Below, piece after piece: positions 54,511-64,000 of a stretch of DNA of 64,000 nucleotides; positions within the stretch are counted from its first letter, which is position 1; each line of letters begins with the position of its first letter. Location of the stretch: contig JADNRY010000194.1 of the NCBI GenBank assembly GCA_015501585.1, forward strand, positions 55,956 through 119,955, in the 5' to 3' direction. A program made the position numbers and the translations under genes. The notes under the pieces are model-generated. The model did no database searches. It was not told the origin of the DNA and saw only the letters and a program-made list of their open reading frames with translations. This DNA comes from Rhodocollybia butyracea. Taxonomy: Eukaryota > Basidiomycota > Agaricomycetes > Agaricales > Omphalotaceae.

Positions 54511-57500
54511 GATGGGGAAAAGATAAGAATCGTGAGGCACAACAGTCATCCCCGACTCTGACCGAAGGGAAGGGAGGGTCTTGTAGGTGTCAAATGAGTG
54601 TTGGATTCTTCCAAAACCGCCAGATCAGGTATTTCTTTCCCACCTGATGTTAAGCCGCCATGCCGGCTCATCCATTTGGCAAGTCTTCTGACCCCAATTT
54701 GATACGGTCATCGGCTTGAGTTCCTTCCTATACATGCCGTGCCTGTGGTGCTCATGAGACGCCACAGCATGTGCTTTCACGATGCTTGGGTTTCACCAGG
54801 GTACCAGGGTCCCGGGAGCCTTACCCTCTACTTGGACTTCAACTTCCTTGGCTGCTTGTTAGGTGCTTGGTGACTAGTCGACACTTCCATGGGATTAAAC
54901 ATTATAGTCTGAATGGGCAGGTTCAAATCAATTCAGGATCAAGAATCAATGGTTGATTCAGTCAATTCTGGTGAATCGCCGTCCCGGCGGCCAGCCTGGA
55001 GGAGGGAGGGACAAGGTGGAACACTTAATTGCTATTAAGACCGTGTCACTGGGAAATGGGATCTGGCGAAAGCAAAGAATGTTAGTATAGTCCTCATACT
55101 TACCGTAAATGAATTCAAACAAATACTTTGATGAGGTGAAGCAGCACCAGCACCGCCGGGAGACTAAACCACTGCAGAAACAATGAAAAGGTTAGACACG
55201 GGGTTGTACAGAAGAAAACTGAGCAACGAAAAAAGCCGGGTACTAGTAATTCTCTTGGGTTCTGGCACAACTTGATTAATGGACTCATTAGTGAGAGCGT
55301 ATGGTAAAGGTAAACCAGATGAAGCACCAGCGTTTAAAGGTTGAAATGGGGCAGCGACCTATGATTTTACCCTATGATTTTGCTGGATAACAACTTCAGA
55401 CAAGGATGTAGTCTGGAGGTTGACACCAAAAACAGCGTCCACCCCAAGGTGGCAATTGGCAACCTGTGATTGTACGCGATTGTGCGTGGCAGAGAACCGC
55501 CAAATGCTTGACCTCGTGGTACCGTAGTGGATCCTAGTCAAGCAAAGAACAAGGAGAGATACCAAAGTTATACAGGTCGATTCTCGAAGTATTTACTCTC
55601 ATAAGTCACGCTTATATCACGAACGACATACTTCTGGGGTCAAGGCATCGCGGATCATTACTTAAGAGAGCAGACCCTTCTCGGTCTCAATACAACTGAC
55701 TGTTGATTCACATCCTGCAGTGACTCAGTGGCTATACTTACTCACCAACCTTTGAATTACTTAGACTCAGGACACGAGGAAATCCTAGAAATAGCCTCAA
55801 GTAAAATTGGTGGCCGCACCTTGTGTATGAATTGCTTATGGCGGCTCACTTGACGTGGTCTAGCTTCTCAATCTAGTACACAGACAGTATGATTCGAGTT
55901 GGTAATGTTGAAGGTAAGGTTGGAAGGGTGGTCAAATTGATCTGTGAGTTCTAGTTACAGACTCACAATTCACCAGCTGAATTGACTTCTTGACTACCCT
56001 TCAGACTCGGAGGCTTACTTAATACTTTTATCTATAGTGGCTCATTTCTACTGGATGAGGGTAGTCTTTGGTTTGTCTTGATGGCTAAGTTTATTCACAA
56101 ATCACAATGTGATGCTATGCTGGCACGGGGTCACTGAAAGCAACTCAGAAGATGGGGGACAGCGTTGGATGAGGCTGTTACTAGGACACTTTGTTGGTTG
56201 TTCATAGTCACTGAACTTGAACAATGGGTCAAATGTCTTGAATATCTTCTTTTGAAGCAACTCATACTGCTGGCAACTCTATACCAGCCCACAAGTGGGC
56301 CTTCAAATCAGTACCTGGTCTTCTTGAGGTTATTAAAGTCAACTGCCATGGACTCATGGTTTTGTGTTTGATATCTTCAGGTCCTCTTGGTCAAAGGGTA
56401 AGTATCATGAGACTTGGATGTATTGAAGTCAATTCTTGCTCTTCTCTTGCTTAAATGGTGTTGAAAACAAGTTGAAAATGTCCATGTCTATTGGAATTTC
56501 AGAGCAAGGATGAATGGATTCTGGACAGTGGATGACAAAGTAACTTGTACTTTGATGTACTTTTCAATATAATCAAGTAACTTTTAAGTAACTTGATTTT
56601 CCTACACTTGACAGGTACTTATTATGATACTTGTGGCACTTATATCTTGTTTCAAATGCCTCACTGTTGCTGCACAAGTAAAAAGTACTACCATATGTGT
56701 TGTAGTAACTTATAACTTATGAAGAAACTTTGTGTACTTAATGTGGTCACACTGAGGGATAGTAAGCGCTTGAGTGGCCAAAAACAATAAGTATTGACAA
56801 GCAAGTGTGAATAAACAGTTTTACTGGTGCTAATTACCCAGCCCCATATATTTATGTGTTTTTTTTTGTTAGAGTACATGTAAGTACTCTGTAGTAGTTG
56901 TTGGCAGTTACTCGCCACTTCCGTAGATAGCCTAATTATATACTCCATAGGTAGAGTAAATTATAATTTGCTCTGCTATGAGTGTCGATGATCCCGCATG
57001 CTTCAACAGACTACGAGACTTGATGCCCTCTGTATCTGAGCACCATTACCTCGATTCCTATTGTAACTGTGCTCGTTGCATGTTACCGCATCAGCAATTT
57101 CACAACCCTGTAGGGGCATAGTGTTGTAAATACTCGGCGCAGGGAACTGAATAAGCCGTGATGCTTGAGAGATAGAAGAGAACTGGATTGAAGACTATAG
57201 ATACTGGCTTCAGAGAAGGCCTTATATACTGTGTACAGTAGTAGATATTACTAAGGGATTCCGGTACATACGAGGTATCACTAACCGGATGAATAATGAT
57301 TAGTAAGTACAACCGGAGTTGTATCATATCCGATCGGCAAAATACAACACATAGGAGGTATGGGAGGTGTGGAGCATTTTTGTCCCACATCGATTCCACA
57401 GAACTTCCACACCCTACAAGTTCTACACCCACCCACATCATTCAAGTTTCCTCTATAGGCTACGGCCCAATTGTAAGATATCCGAATCAAAATTGGACTT

Positions 57501-59650
57501 TGGAGCCCTAGCAAACACAAGTTTGAAGTATGTGTAGGCTTGTAAATTCAAGGTACATACCTAAGGCAGCATCTGCGAGTCAAGGCTCAATAAAATGTGA
57601 ACTTGAGCAATCAAATGATGACTGCTCCAACCGAACAAGTAATAATTCACCAAGACACTCAAAGAACACGTCACTACTAGGCTTATAACTTAAGAAGTAT
57701 ACGGCTTCAAACGAATCATGTATCAACGTCAACAGAACCTGTCGCTTTTCTCTTTTCGCCAATCGACTAATTCCTTGTCAAGTTGAGTCTCTTGCCGCAA
57801 ATTTGAGATTGAAAAATCTGGTTAGCGTCGAGCGGAGGTATTCAGATGATATAGTTATTTGGCAATCGTCAGTTCATCATTTACTTGTTTCCTTTAGTTA
57901 CGGCTTACCTTTATTACTCTAATAAGTAGTTTTCACTCAGTCTTCCGAGTTTTCAAGTACGTGGCAGCAATCGACTTACTCTGCTTTCAAACTGATGTCT
58001 TGTTGCAGCCTCTGGAGTCGTTTCGAAGATAATGCATGTATCACAAGTAAGTTTTCACATTAACTTTAATCTCTGTATAGCGCTCAACAACCGTTCAGGA
58101 ATCACGGAATGTGCATCTGTGTTAGCATCCTGCAGCCTACTGGTAACCGGCTCTACCTAATCCTCCGCTCCAAGGTCCCAGTGGTATGAATCGCCTTAAC
58201 CATACCATTTCTCTTCACCGATGAGTCTCCTCGCTAGCTCATGCAACGGCAGCTCAACTCAGCTCGACGGGAAGACGCCTGCCTACATGCTGGTCTCACT
58301 GATGGGAGGCTTGCGGCAAATAATCATCGGTTCGGTCCATGTACATGTAAGTAATGAGTTGTCTACTAGTATTTGGTAGTTTAAAGTTGTTTTGTTGAAT
58401 TCCTCTCGATGTGTATCAGTTTAGTACTTCTAGTATTGTATGTAGCATTGTGACCATTGAAAATATATCTGTTTACTCTTTTTATTATGTGAATTGATGT
58501 TCAAAGGGCGTCATTGGGATGATAGTCTTGCATGGGTAGGTTATGGGTCAGGTGTGGATTGGGTGTGGACCGCGCGTGGGTTAAGCGTAAGTTGAGTGTG
58601 GGAGATATGGGAGGTCAATGCATGCCCCTTGTAGCCACACCACCCTTTGTGGGTTATGGGAGGGTGTGGGCGTTGTAGAGCCACACCCTCCCACGGGGTT
58701 GTGAAACTGCTGATGCGCCCCGTGCTGGGCTCGCCCCGTTGTGCACTTATCCACCATATCCGCTACCGTACCCGCTGTATCTGTTGCTCGCCCGGACGAT
58801 TGCTTGTTTGTACCCGTTTGTTTGTGCCCGTTTGCTTGCTTGCTTGTTGTCATCCTGGCGCCCGATTGATTGCTTGTTGGCCTGTTTGCTCACTCTTTAT
58901 TGTTGCTAGAGCACTGCGCTTGCTCGCTATGGCTGGTGGAGCTGTTTGCCTGTTGGAACTGTTTTTTTTGCTGCTGTGCTGCTGCTGGCTCCAGTGGCTC
59001 TGATTGCTCGATTGAAGATTGTTTGTTGTTTTGCTATTGAGAACTGGTACCGTTGTGATGGAGAAGCTGTTCCAGGAATCAGTGGGAGTGTTAAAGTACA
59101 TATAACTGTACATAGTTGTTGCTTGGGCATTTCACCACTAAGTCGGGGATTGCTGCGCAGCAGCATTAAGGATTTGCTTGCTGTCAAGTGAACCGATTAC
59201 GTGACAAGAACACTGCTTTAAGTCTCTAATCGCATGATCTGGCCACATGATGGAATTAGGGCTGAGCGCTCCGCACTATCGGTTCATATATTACAATAAA
59301 TGTAAATCATCATCCTCGCACTTCTGCTTGAAGAATTCAACGACCCAGCGCTGACAGTGTCAACTGATAGGGATTGTCAAACCTGGATGCACTATCGAGC
59401 AAGAACAAGGGTAGCTGACAGAGAAGTTGCAGCGTAATCAGTGCCGATATACAACAACACAGTAGATGAACGGAAAACAAGCGGATCTATTATTTCCAAT
59501 CTCTTCACTCTTCACAGCTGGATGCTTGGTATATCCCATAAGTTTCCATCATCCAAGTCACTGAGGAGTCAACAAGCGTTCGGCGGCGTACCACGACCCT
59601 GCGCAATTTACCTGCATAGATAAGCGCCTTGAGGCTGGCCCTAGCAGCCG
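54511..59650. other. Repeat-rich, gene-poor stretch
   Basis: No gene is supported. A LINE relic lies at 54700-54960 (separate entry). At 56500-56930 the words AAGTAACTT, AAGTACTT and TACTTG recur. At 57340-57430 and 58560-58700 there are short repeats of GGGAGGTGTGG/CCACACC type, partly inverted (58622-58700). At 58780-58850 a TTGCTTGTTTG-type simple repeat occurs. These look like decayed or non-autonomous transposon sequence. Confidence 0.45.
54700..54960 (+). mobile_element. Relic of a non-LTR retrotransposon (LINE) 3' coding end
   Basis: 54735-54785 encodes CRACGAHETPQHVLSRC, which fits the C-x2-C-x7-H-x4-C motif found at the C-terminus of many LINE reverse-transcriptase proteins. The upstream frame is broken by a stop, and no reverse transcriptase core is seen. 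It lies about 200 bp beyond the start of the split NACHT-WD40 gene. Confidence 0.45.
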
Positions 59651-59663
59651 GCTGAGATATCAT

Positions 59664-59765
59664 CGTCCCTGGTAGAGGTCGAGCCTGCGTCTTCAAAGTT
59701 CATGGTTGTAAAACAACGAAGCAGATATAAAACCACAAACGTGGGGATCTAGCCACTAATCAACG
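59664..59765 (-). repeat. tRNA-like (A/B-box) dispersed repeat, copy 1
   Basis: Read on minus: GATTAGTGGCTAGATC (A-box/D-arm-like), CACGTTTGTGG, and later GAAGACGCAGGCTCGAC (B-box-like). The same order and spacing occur in copy 2 at 60357-60453. The acceptor stem does not pair, so it is not a functional tRNA. Confidence 0.5.
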
Positions 59766-61189
59766 GAGACAATACAATACATCTGGGCGCCAGAGTCTTT
59801 CAGTAGCACAACCGCACAGATATGGGCGAATCGATGGAAAGTGCAGGAAACAAGCGGGAAATAGGAAGTGGCAGCAAGAGTCGAGGCAACGGGATGCTCA
59901 TGCAGAGTTGATGCAGAGTTACAGGAGGTGCCATATAACAATCCGCGAGATCCGATGGTTCAGCCAACATGTGGGAAAGGCCTTCTATAGTACCTAAGAA
60001 ATGCGCACAAGGCGGGTGCAATCTCGAACCAAAATAGTGTCGGGATAATACGTCTCTGAGTGTAGATTCTATCACGCCAGGTGTACCTTGGAAAAAAGAC
60101 GTGAATGGAGTGGAACAAGTGATAGAGATATGTATATATGGAGTACAATGGAGGATTCTTATGCGGGGTAGGGTTAGGCTGTATTACATGTATCATATTG
60201 CACTTCCGAGAGGGAAAACTGAGGATGGTTTTCATCTGCGCAAACACAAAGCTTGGCTATTCTGTGACCTGTCCGACGGTTCAACGGAAACTATCATTAT
60301 ATAATCACAGGTACAAAAAAAAGCAGCAAAAATAGAACAAAAGACCACACCATCATTGGCCCTGGCAGGAGTCGAGCCTGCGTCTTCACGGTCGGCAAAG
60401 TTGAACAAAGATCATGACCACAATGTGATGATCTAACCACTAATCGAACGGCTGCCCCGCCAAACCGAGACCAAATTGGTCAGACCAATTTGACCGATCA
60501 AAACCGAAAGGACTGATTTGACTGATTAAGACCGATTCTGGCTCAGGCGACCCCGTGACTTGGGAGAAAAAGGCAGGTTCCAACTCATAGAAGCCTGTAG
60601 CCCGACCGACTCACTAGGAACCGGCGTAAACTCAAAATATATATGCGTACTTCCTGTTTGTACAAGTAGCATTGCTACATATCTAAATTTGGCCCTATTA
60701 AGAATGCTGCTTGTGCTTGAGAACTCATCGAGCTCTTTTGGAAGCCATCTTCTTACTGCTGCAGGGTATTTTCATAGACAAGAATTTATATATGATGGAT
60801 CTTTATGTGCCTCCTTGGTACAACTCAAAAACCTCTTTTATTAGATTTGTACTCGGAATGCATGTATTTCAGTCCATGCCGGCGTAGCCGGCCGCCAAAA
60901 ATGTAGCATAAGCGCCTAATTTTCCGAATTTATGCTTCTTCACCAATTCTTCGGTCAATAAAATATTATACAGCTTGAAGCAATCTTATTAGAGTGAGTA
61001 GGTGTGTAATAACAAAAAAATAATTGATATTCAGCAGCAGAGGGGGAATATTTTTGAAGGACGGGAAGAAATACAGTTACAGTAAGTATAAGTTGCCGGC
61101 AATGATCAAAAAAGCAAGTGAACAATGTCACAAATGCAGGCAATGATATCGAGTCACACAAATATGTAAATGCAGAATGCCTTAGCTCT
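59766..61189. other. Gene-poor stretch with a paralogous fragment
   Basis: 59756-59830 is a diverged copy of 61328-61410; both read, on minus, toward a KDSG-containing C-terminus and a TAG stop. The rest has no coding pattern I can support. 60881-60900 is a small palindrome (GCCGGCGTAGCCGGC). Confidence 0.4.
60357..60453 (-). repeat. tRNA-like (A/B-box) dispersed repeat, copy 2
   Basis: Read on minus: GATTAGTGGTTAGATC, CACATTGTGGTCATGATC (GTG where a tRNA-His anticodon would sit), an extra spacer of about 28 bases, then GCAGG-CTCGACT-CCTGC, a perfect 5 bp T-arm. It resembles tRNA-His, but the long spacer and unpaired acceptor exclude a normal tRNA. A tRNA-derived SINE head is the best guess. 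Confidence 0.5.
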
Positions 61190-61320
61190 ACCTATCAGTA
61201 TAGGTACTAAGTTGTTTGCCCAGCCTGAGGCCTGAGGCCTCGGTGGGTTTGCTTCCGTCTTGAGTCATAGGCCTCGGGCCTTGCGCGCGCGCCTGCGGCG
61301 CACGCGAGGCCTCGGTATGA
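61190..61320. repeat. GC-rich palindromic segment
   Basis: AGGCCTCG (61268) and CGAGGCCT (61305) enclose a GC-rich centre (GCGCGCGCGCCTGCGGCGC), with another GAGGCCTGAGGCCTCGG just upstream. It contrasts sharply with the AT-rich surroundings. The GCCGCAGGCGGC-type core recalls that of the MITE at 27720-27800. Confidence 0.5.
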
Positions 61321-61330
61321 CCAATTTACC

Positions 61331-62581
61331 CTAATCGACGGGGACATTATAATCTACCTGGATTCCAGAGTCTTTGGGTAAGCACTGTGTACCGTACAGA
61401 TATGGAGCAACCGTAGGTGGAACATCTCTAATACTCACTTGCCTCAATTTTGCAGTAACATTGTTATCAATTTGTACTTGGAGGTGTTCTGATATCGGCG
61501 TAAAAGGCTTCCACACTTTCGGAGCGTCCTCCTTCAAGTTAATCGATAATCCATCGTCGGTCGTTCAAATGTGTATTAAACATTGCCAACGATGGTATAT
61601 GTATTCAAACCCGTAGCTTACCACGATCAGAAATGACAAAAGTTGAAATAGCACAATAAAAGGCGACAGCAATCTTCAATGCTCCCTGCACCTCTGGCTA
61701 TAGCCTCAATCAATAGGCAGTACAGCAGCCCCAACTGTCTGATTCAAGCACCAGATTGGTATCATATTTCACTTGGTATTGGTGCATTCGGAGCAGACTC
61801 GTCATTAGTACTCTAGAGCTCTATCGCCGACTCTGGGTGCGGTGCATTTGGATCTGATTGTGTGAGCTGGGGTGGGAGTTCGAATCTGATAGAGATGCAT
61901 TCATGTTGGATCAGCAGTTTATCATGAGTGCAGGGATGAGGGAGATTAGTGTAGTGTTATCTGCGAGGAGCTGGAATGTCGTTGGAGAGAGGGTGGCGTT
62001 AGAGGGTGCTGAAGAGATGGAGACAAAGGTGAAAGTCATCGTCGGCTCTCCGGGACGAGAAGTGTTATCTGAAGTGCCATACCGGAAAAAGGTAGTGAGA
62101 TTTTCGTAGATGATAGGACTGGAGCAAACTGACTTCAGAATTAAAGAGACATGCGTCTACTCCAGCTGGAGGTCCTCCCAAAAACACCGGCTGGAAGAAA
62201 AGGAAAGTGTGGGTTGCGACGCACCTGGTGGCCGCTTCCATACGTACTAGCGGAAGTGCAACTTTATGCAATATTGCTTCGAACGGGAAGCACAGGGACT
62301 CGCCAGGTATCAAAAACTGTACTGATTCCTAATGCCTCCACCTTCTGATCTTGCTGAATGCCCGTAACGGATAGTCGTCGCTTTTCCACTTCCTTTGCAG
62401 ACTGCGAATATCTTTTCATTGAGGGAGAGGAGTTTTTTGCACCGCTAGAAAGGCTACCATACCTACAAGACACGTTAATGAGCTTTTCGAAGGAAGAAGA
62501 GAAAATTTACATACTACTGCCACTTTTTCCACGATGACGTCGACGAATAATTGCTAGAGTGATATCAATAATAATACGCAT
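61331..62581 (-). CDS. Possible gene, unrecognised product, model incomplete
   Basis: From ATG at 62579-62581 one reads MRIIIDITLAIIRRRHRGKS, and a 50 bp GT/AG intron joins in phase to YGSLSSGAKNSSPSMKRYSQ. Further minus-strand segments look protein-like (TFVSISSAPSNATLSPTTFQ near 61990-62050; SEHLQVQIDNNVTAKLRQVS and GTQCLPKDSGIQVDYNVPVD at 61331-61537, ending in TAG). I could not link them with certainty and do not recognise a family. The start faces histone H4 across 257 bp. A diverged copy of the 3' end lies at 59756-59830. Confidence 0.3.
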
Positions 62582-62607
62582 AGCATTGCCGTATGTGGCG
62601 GGAGGGT

Positions 62608-62731
62608 TCGAACGTTCGAGTCCGAGGGTGCATCGTGGTCGAGACGAAAATGTGATACGAGTGAAACCTGGACCGGGTCCGCGGCCGGTTAGTGGGAGCC
62701 GAAGGTCACGTGAAAGACGCGGGTATATAAA
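62608..62731 (+). promoter_or_regulatory. Histone H4 promoter elements
   Basis: A perfect 12 bp palindrome TCGAACGTTCGA (62608-62619), a palindromic E-box TCACGTGA (62706-62713) and a TATA box TATATAAA (62724-62731), 108 bp before the H4 start codon. Elements are seen; function is inferred. Confidence 0.6.
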
Positions 62732-62838
62732 GCGCGCGTGATCAACTCAACACACTTTGCTTTTGACTTCCATCTTCGTCAGGACCCAACAGCCAGGCGC
62801 CAACTCTTTTCGACTTTACTCTAACACTCTTCTATATA

Positions 62839-63310
<472 letters not shown>

Positions 63311-64000
63311 ACAGGGGCCCGTAGGTGAGTGATATTTCTTTCTGTCGTCGTCGTTTCTGACTGTCTCCGTTCTGTTAGGCTGCTGACTGTAGCTATTCTT
63401 CTATTCTTATTTGATTTGTACTACTACTACCGTGCTTTGTACCATATGGACGCTCCCATGTGATAAACTCTTGAATAAATTCATTCCTTGGAGCAAGCAA
63501 GGAGAAGCTGAGCACTGACCATTTGCTCATTGTCTGAACAAATACAAATTGTGCTCTTCCGCACCGAGTGTTGCTGCATTTCCAGATGAAATGATGTTGT
63601 TATTTTCTTTGAACTCCAACCATATACGCAACCAGTTGCGAATCTGATGATAATAATTGTTGTTACATACATAAACATAATAACACCATCCAATTATTTC
63701 TACATAGATACTACACGAGTGAGTCTAACAGTCTGCAAAGATACTGTTTGTTCAACTACTGACATCTTCATGTGGACAATTATATAAATGCAAGAAGGAA
63801 GAATGCCCTACAAAGCAATTGTCAGAAGAATATAATCAGTTGTACAAGCACTGCACAGACCGCAACTAATGGTATCAGCATACCCAACCACTGTATCATG
63901 GACACACAGAGAACTTGTAATCTCTGATCTGCCCTCTCCGAGTCTGGACCTGTGAATAGTACAAACCCATCGATAGCATATAGCAGCTGCATAAAAAAGG
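63311..64000. other. 3' flank of histone H4, nothing else recognised
   Basis: AATAAA-like sequence occurs near 63473 (TTGAATAAATTC), a plausible polyadenylation signal. No further gene is supported to the right edge. Confidence 0.45.

Noticed and set aside
58581..59003. Overlapping frames of 90-118 codons near 58.6-59.0 kb as genes
   Set aside because: They arise from inverted CCACACCCTCCC-type repeats and a TTGCTTG simple repeat, with low-complexity translations on both strands.
60357..60453. A functional tRNA-His gene on minus
   Set aside because: T-arm and A-box fit, but the acceptor stem does not pair, the anticodon stem is poor and about 28 extra bases lie before the T-arm.
61858..62109. 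Plus-strand frame of 83 codons (MCELGWEFESDRDAFML)
   Set aside because: It lies opposite minus-strand segments of a possible gene, has no motif and no exon partner.

Overview
The window is nuclear DNA of a filamentous fungus, most probably a mushroom-forming basidiomycete (Agaricomycetes). The evidence is the gene structure (many introns of 45-65 bp with GT/AG ends), an intron-bearing histone H4, expanded STAND/NLR-type proteins with WD40 or TPR arrays, a 7-TM protein of a type common in mushrooms, and a 7.2 kb LTR retrotransposon. No bacterial-type operons, Shine-Dalgarno sites or CRISPR arrays are present. The species cannot be named from the sequence.

Layout. 0.9-6.1 kb: an acetoacetate-decarboxylase-like gene and a dienelactone-hydrolase gene, both on the minus strand, then a 12-exon DHA1-type MFS transporter on plus. 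6.1-11.8 kb: no convincing gene. 11.8-18.7 kb: a secreted alpha/beta-hydrolase relic that has lost its nucleophile serine, then a DHA2-type 14-TM transporter and a zinc alcohol dehydrogenase transcribed divergently from a shared 350 bp promoter. 19.7-21.4 kb: a multi-pass membrane protein. 21.8-25.3 kb: an NB-ARC/TPR NLR. 26.4-37.9 kb: two copies of a GH17 beta-1,3-glucanase gene, one broken by a 634 bp MITE-like insertion and one intact, flanking a NACHT-WD40 NLR. 39.5-42.5 kb: a 7-TM protein and two unrecognised genes. 42.8-54.5 kb: a second NACHT-WD40 NLR, split by a very young LTR retrotransposon (43526-50710). 54.5-62.6 kb: repeat-rich, gene-poor sequence with a LINE relic and two tRNA-like repeats. 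62.8-63.3 kb: histone H4.

The centre of the window is an NLR neighbourhood. Three STAND proteins with different cores (NB-ARC/TPR and NACHT/WD40) share a short F-x-I/V-x4-F, Asn-rich N-terminal motif, and the two NACHT-WD40 proteins also share a C-terminal cap. The repeats in these genes are internally very similar, as expected for fast-evolving non-self-recognition receptors.

The most unusual object is the LTR retrotransposon. It has identical LTRs, encodes only Gag, and lacks an obvious tRNA primer-binding site. The 13 bases just after the 5' LTR are instead a perfect complement of the predicted 5' end of its own RNA, which is the arrangement of Tf1/sushi-type self-priming elements. Between these two sites the LTR carries eight tandem hairpins with different but self-complementary stems and an almost invariant bulged apex. 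Upstream it carries nine bZIP-type sites.

Several long genes contain single-base or very short frame breaks, often in homopolymers. These are either recent decay or uncorrected assembly indels, and they affect how intact these genes should be taken to be.
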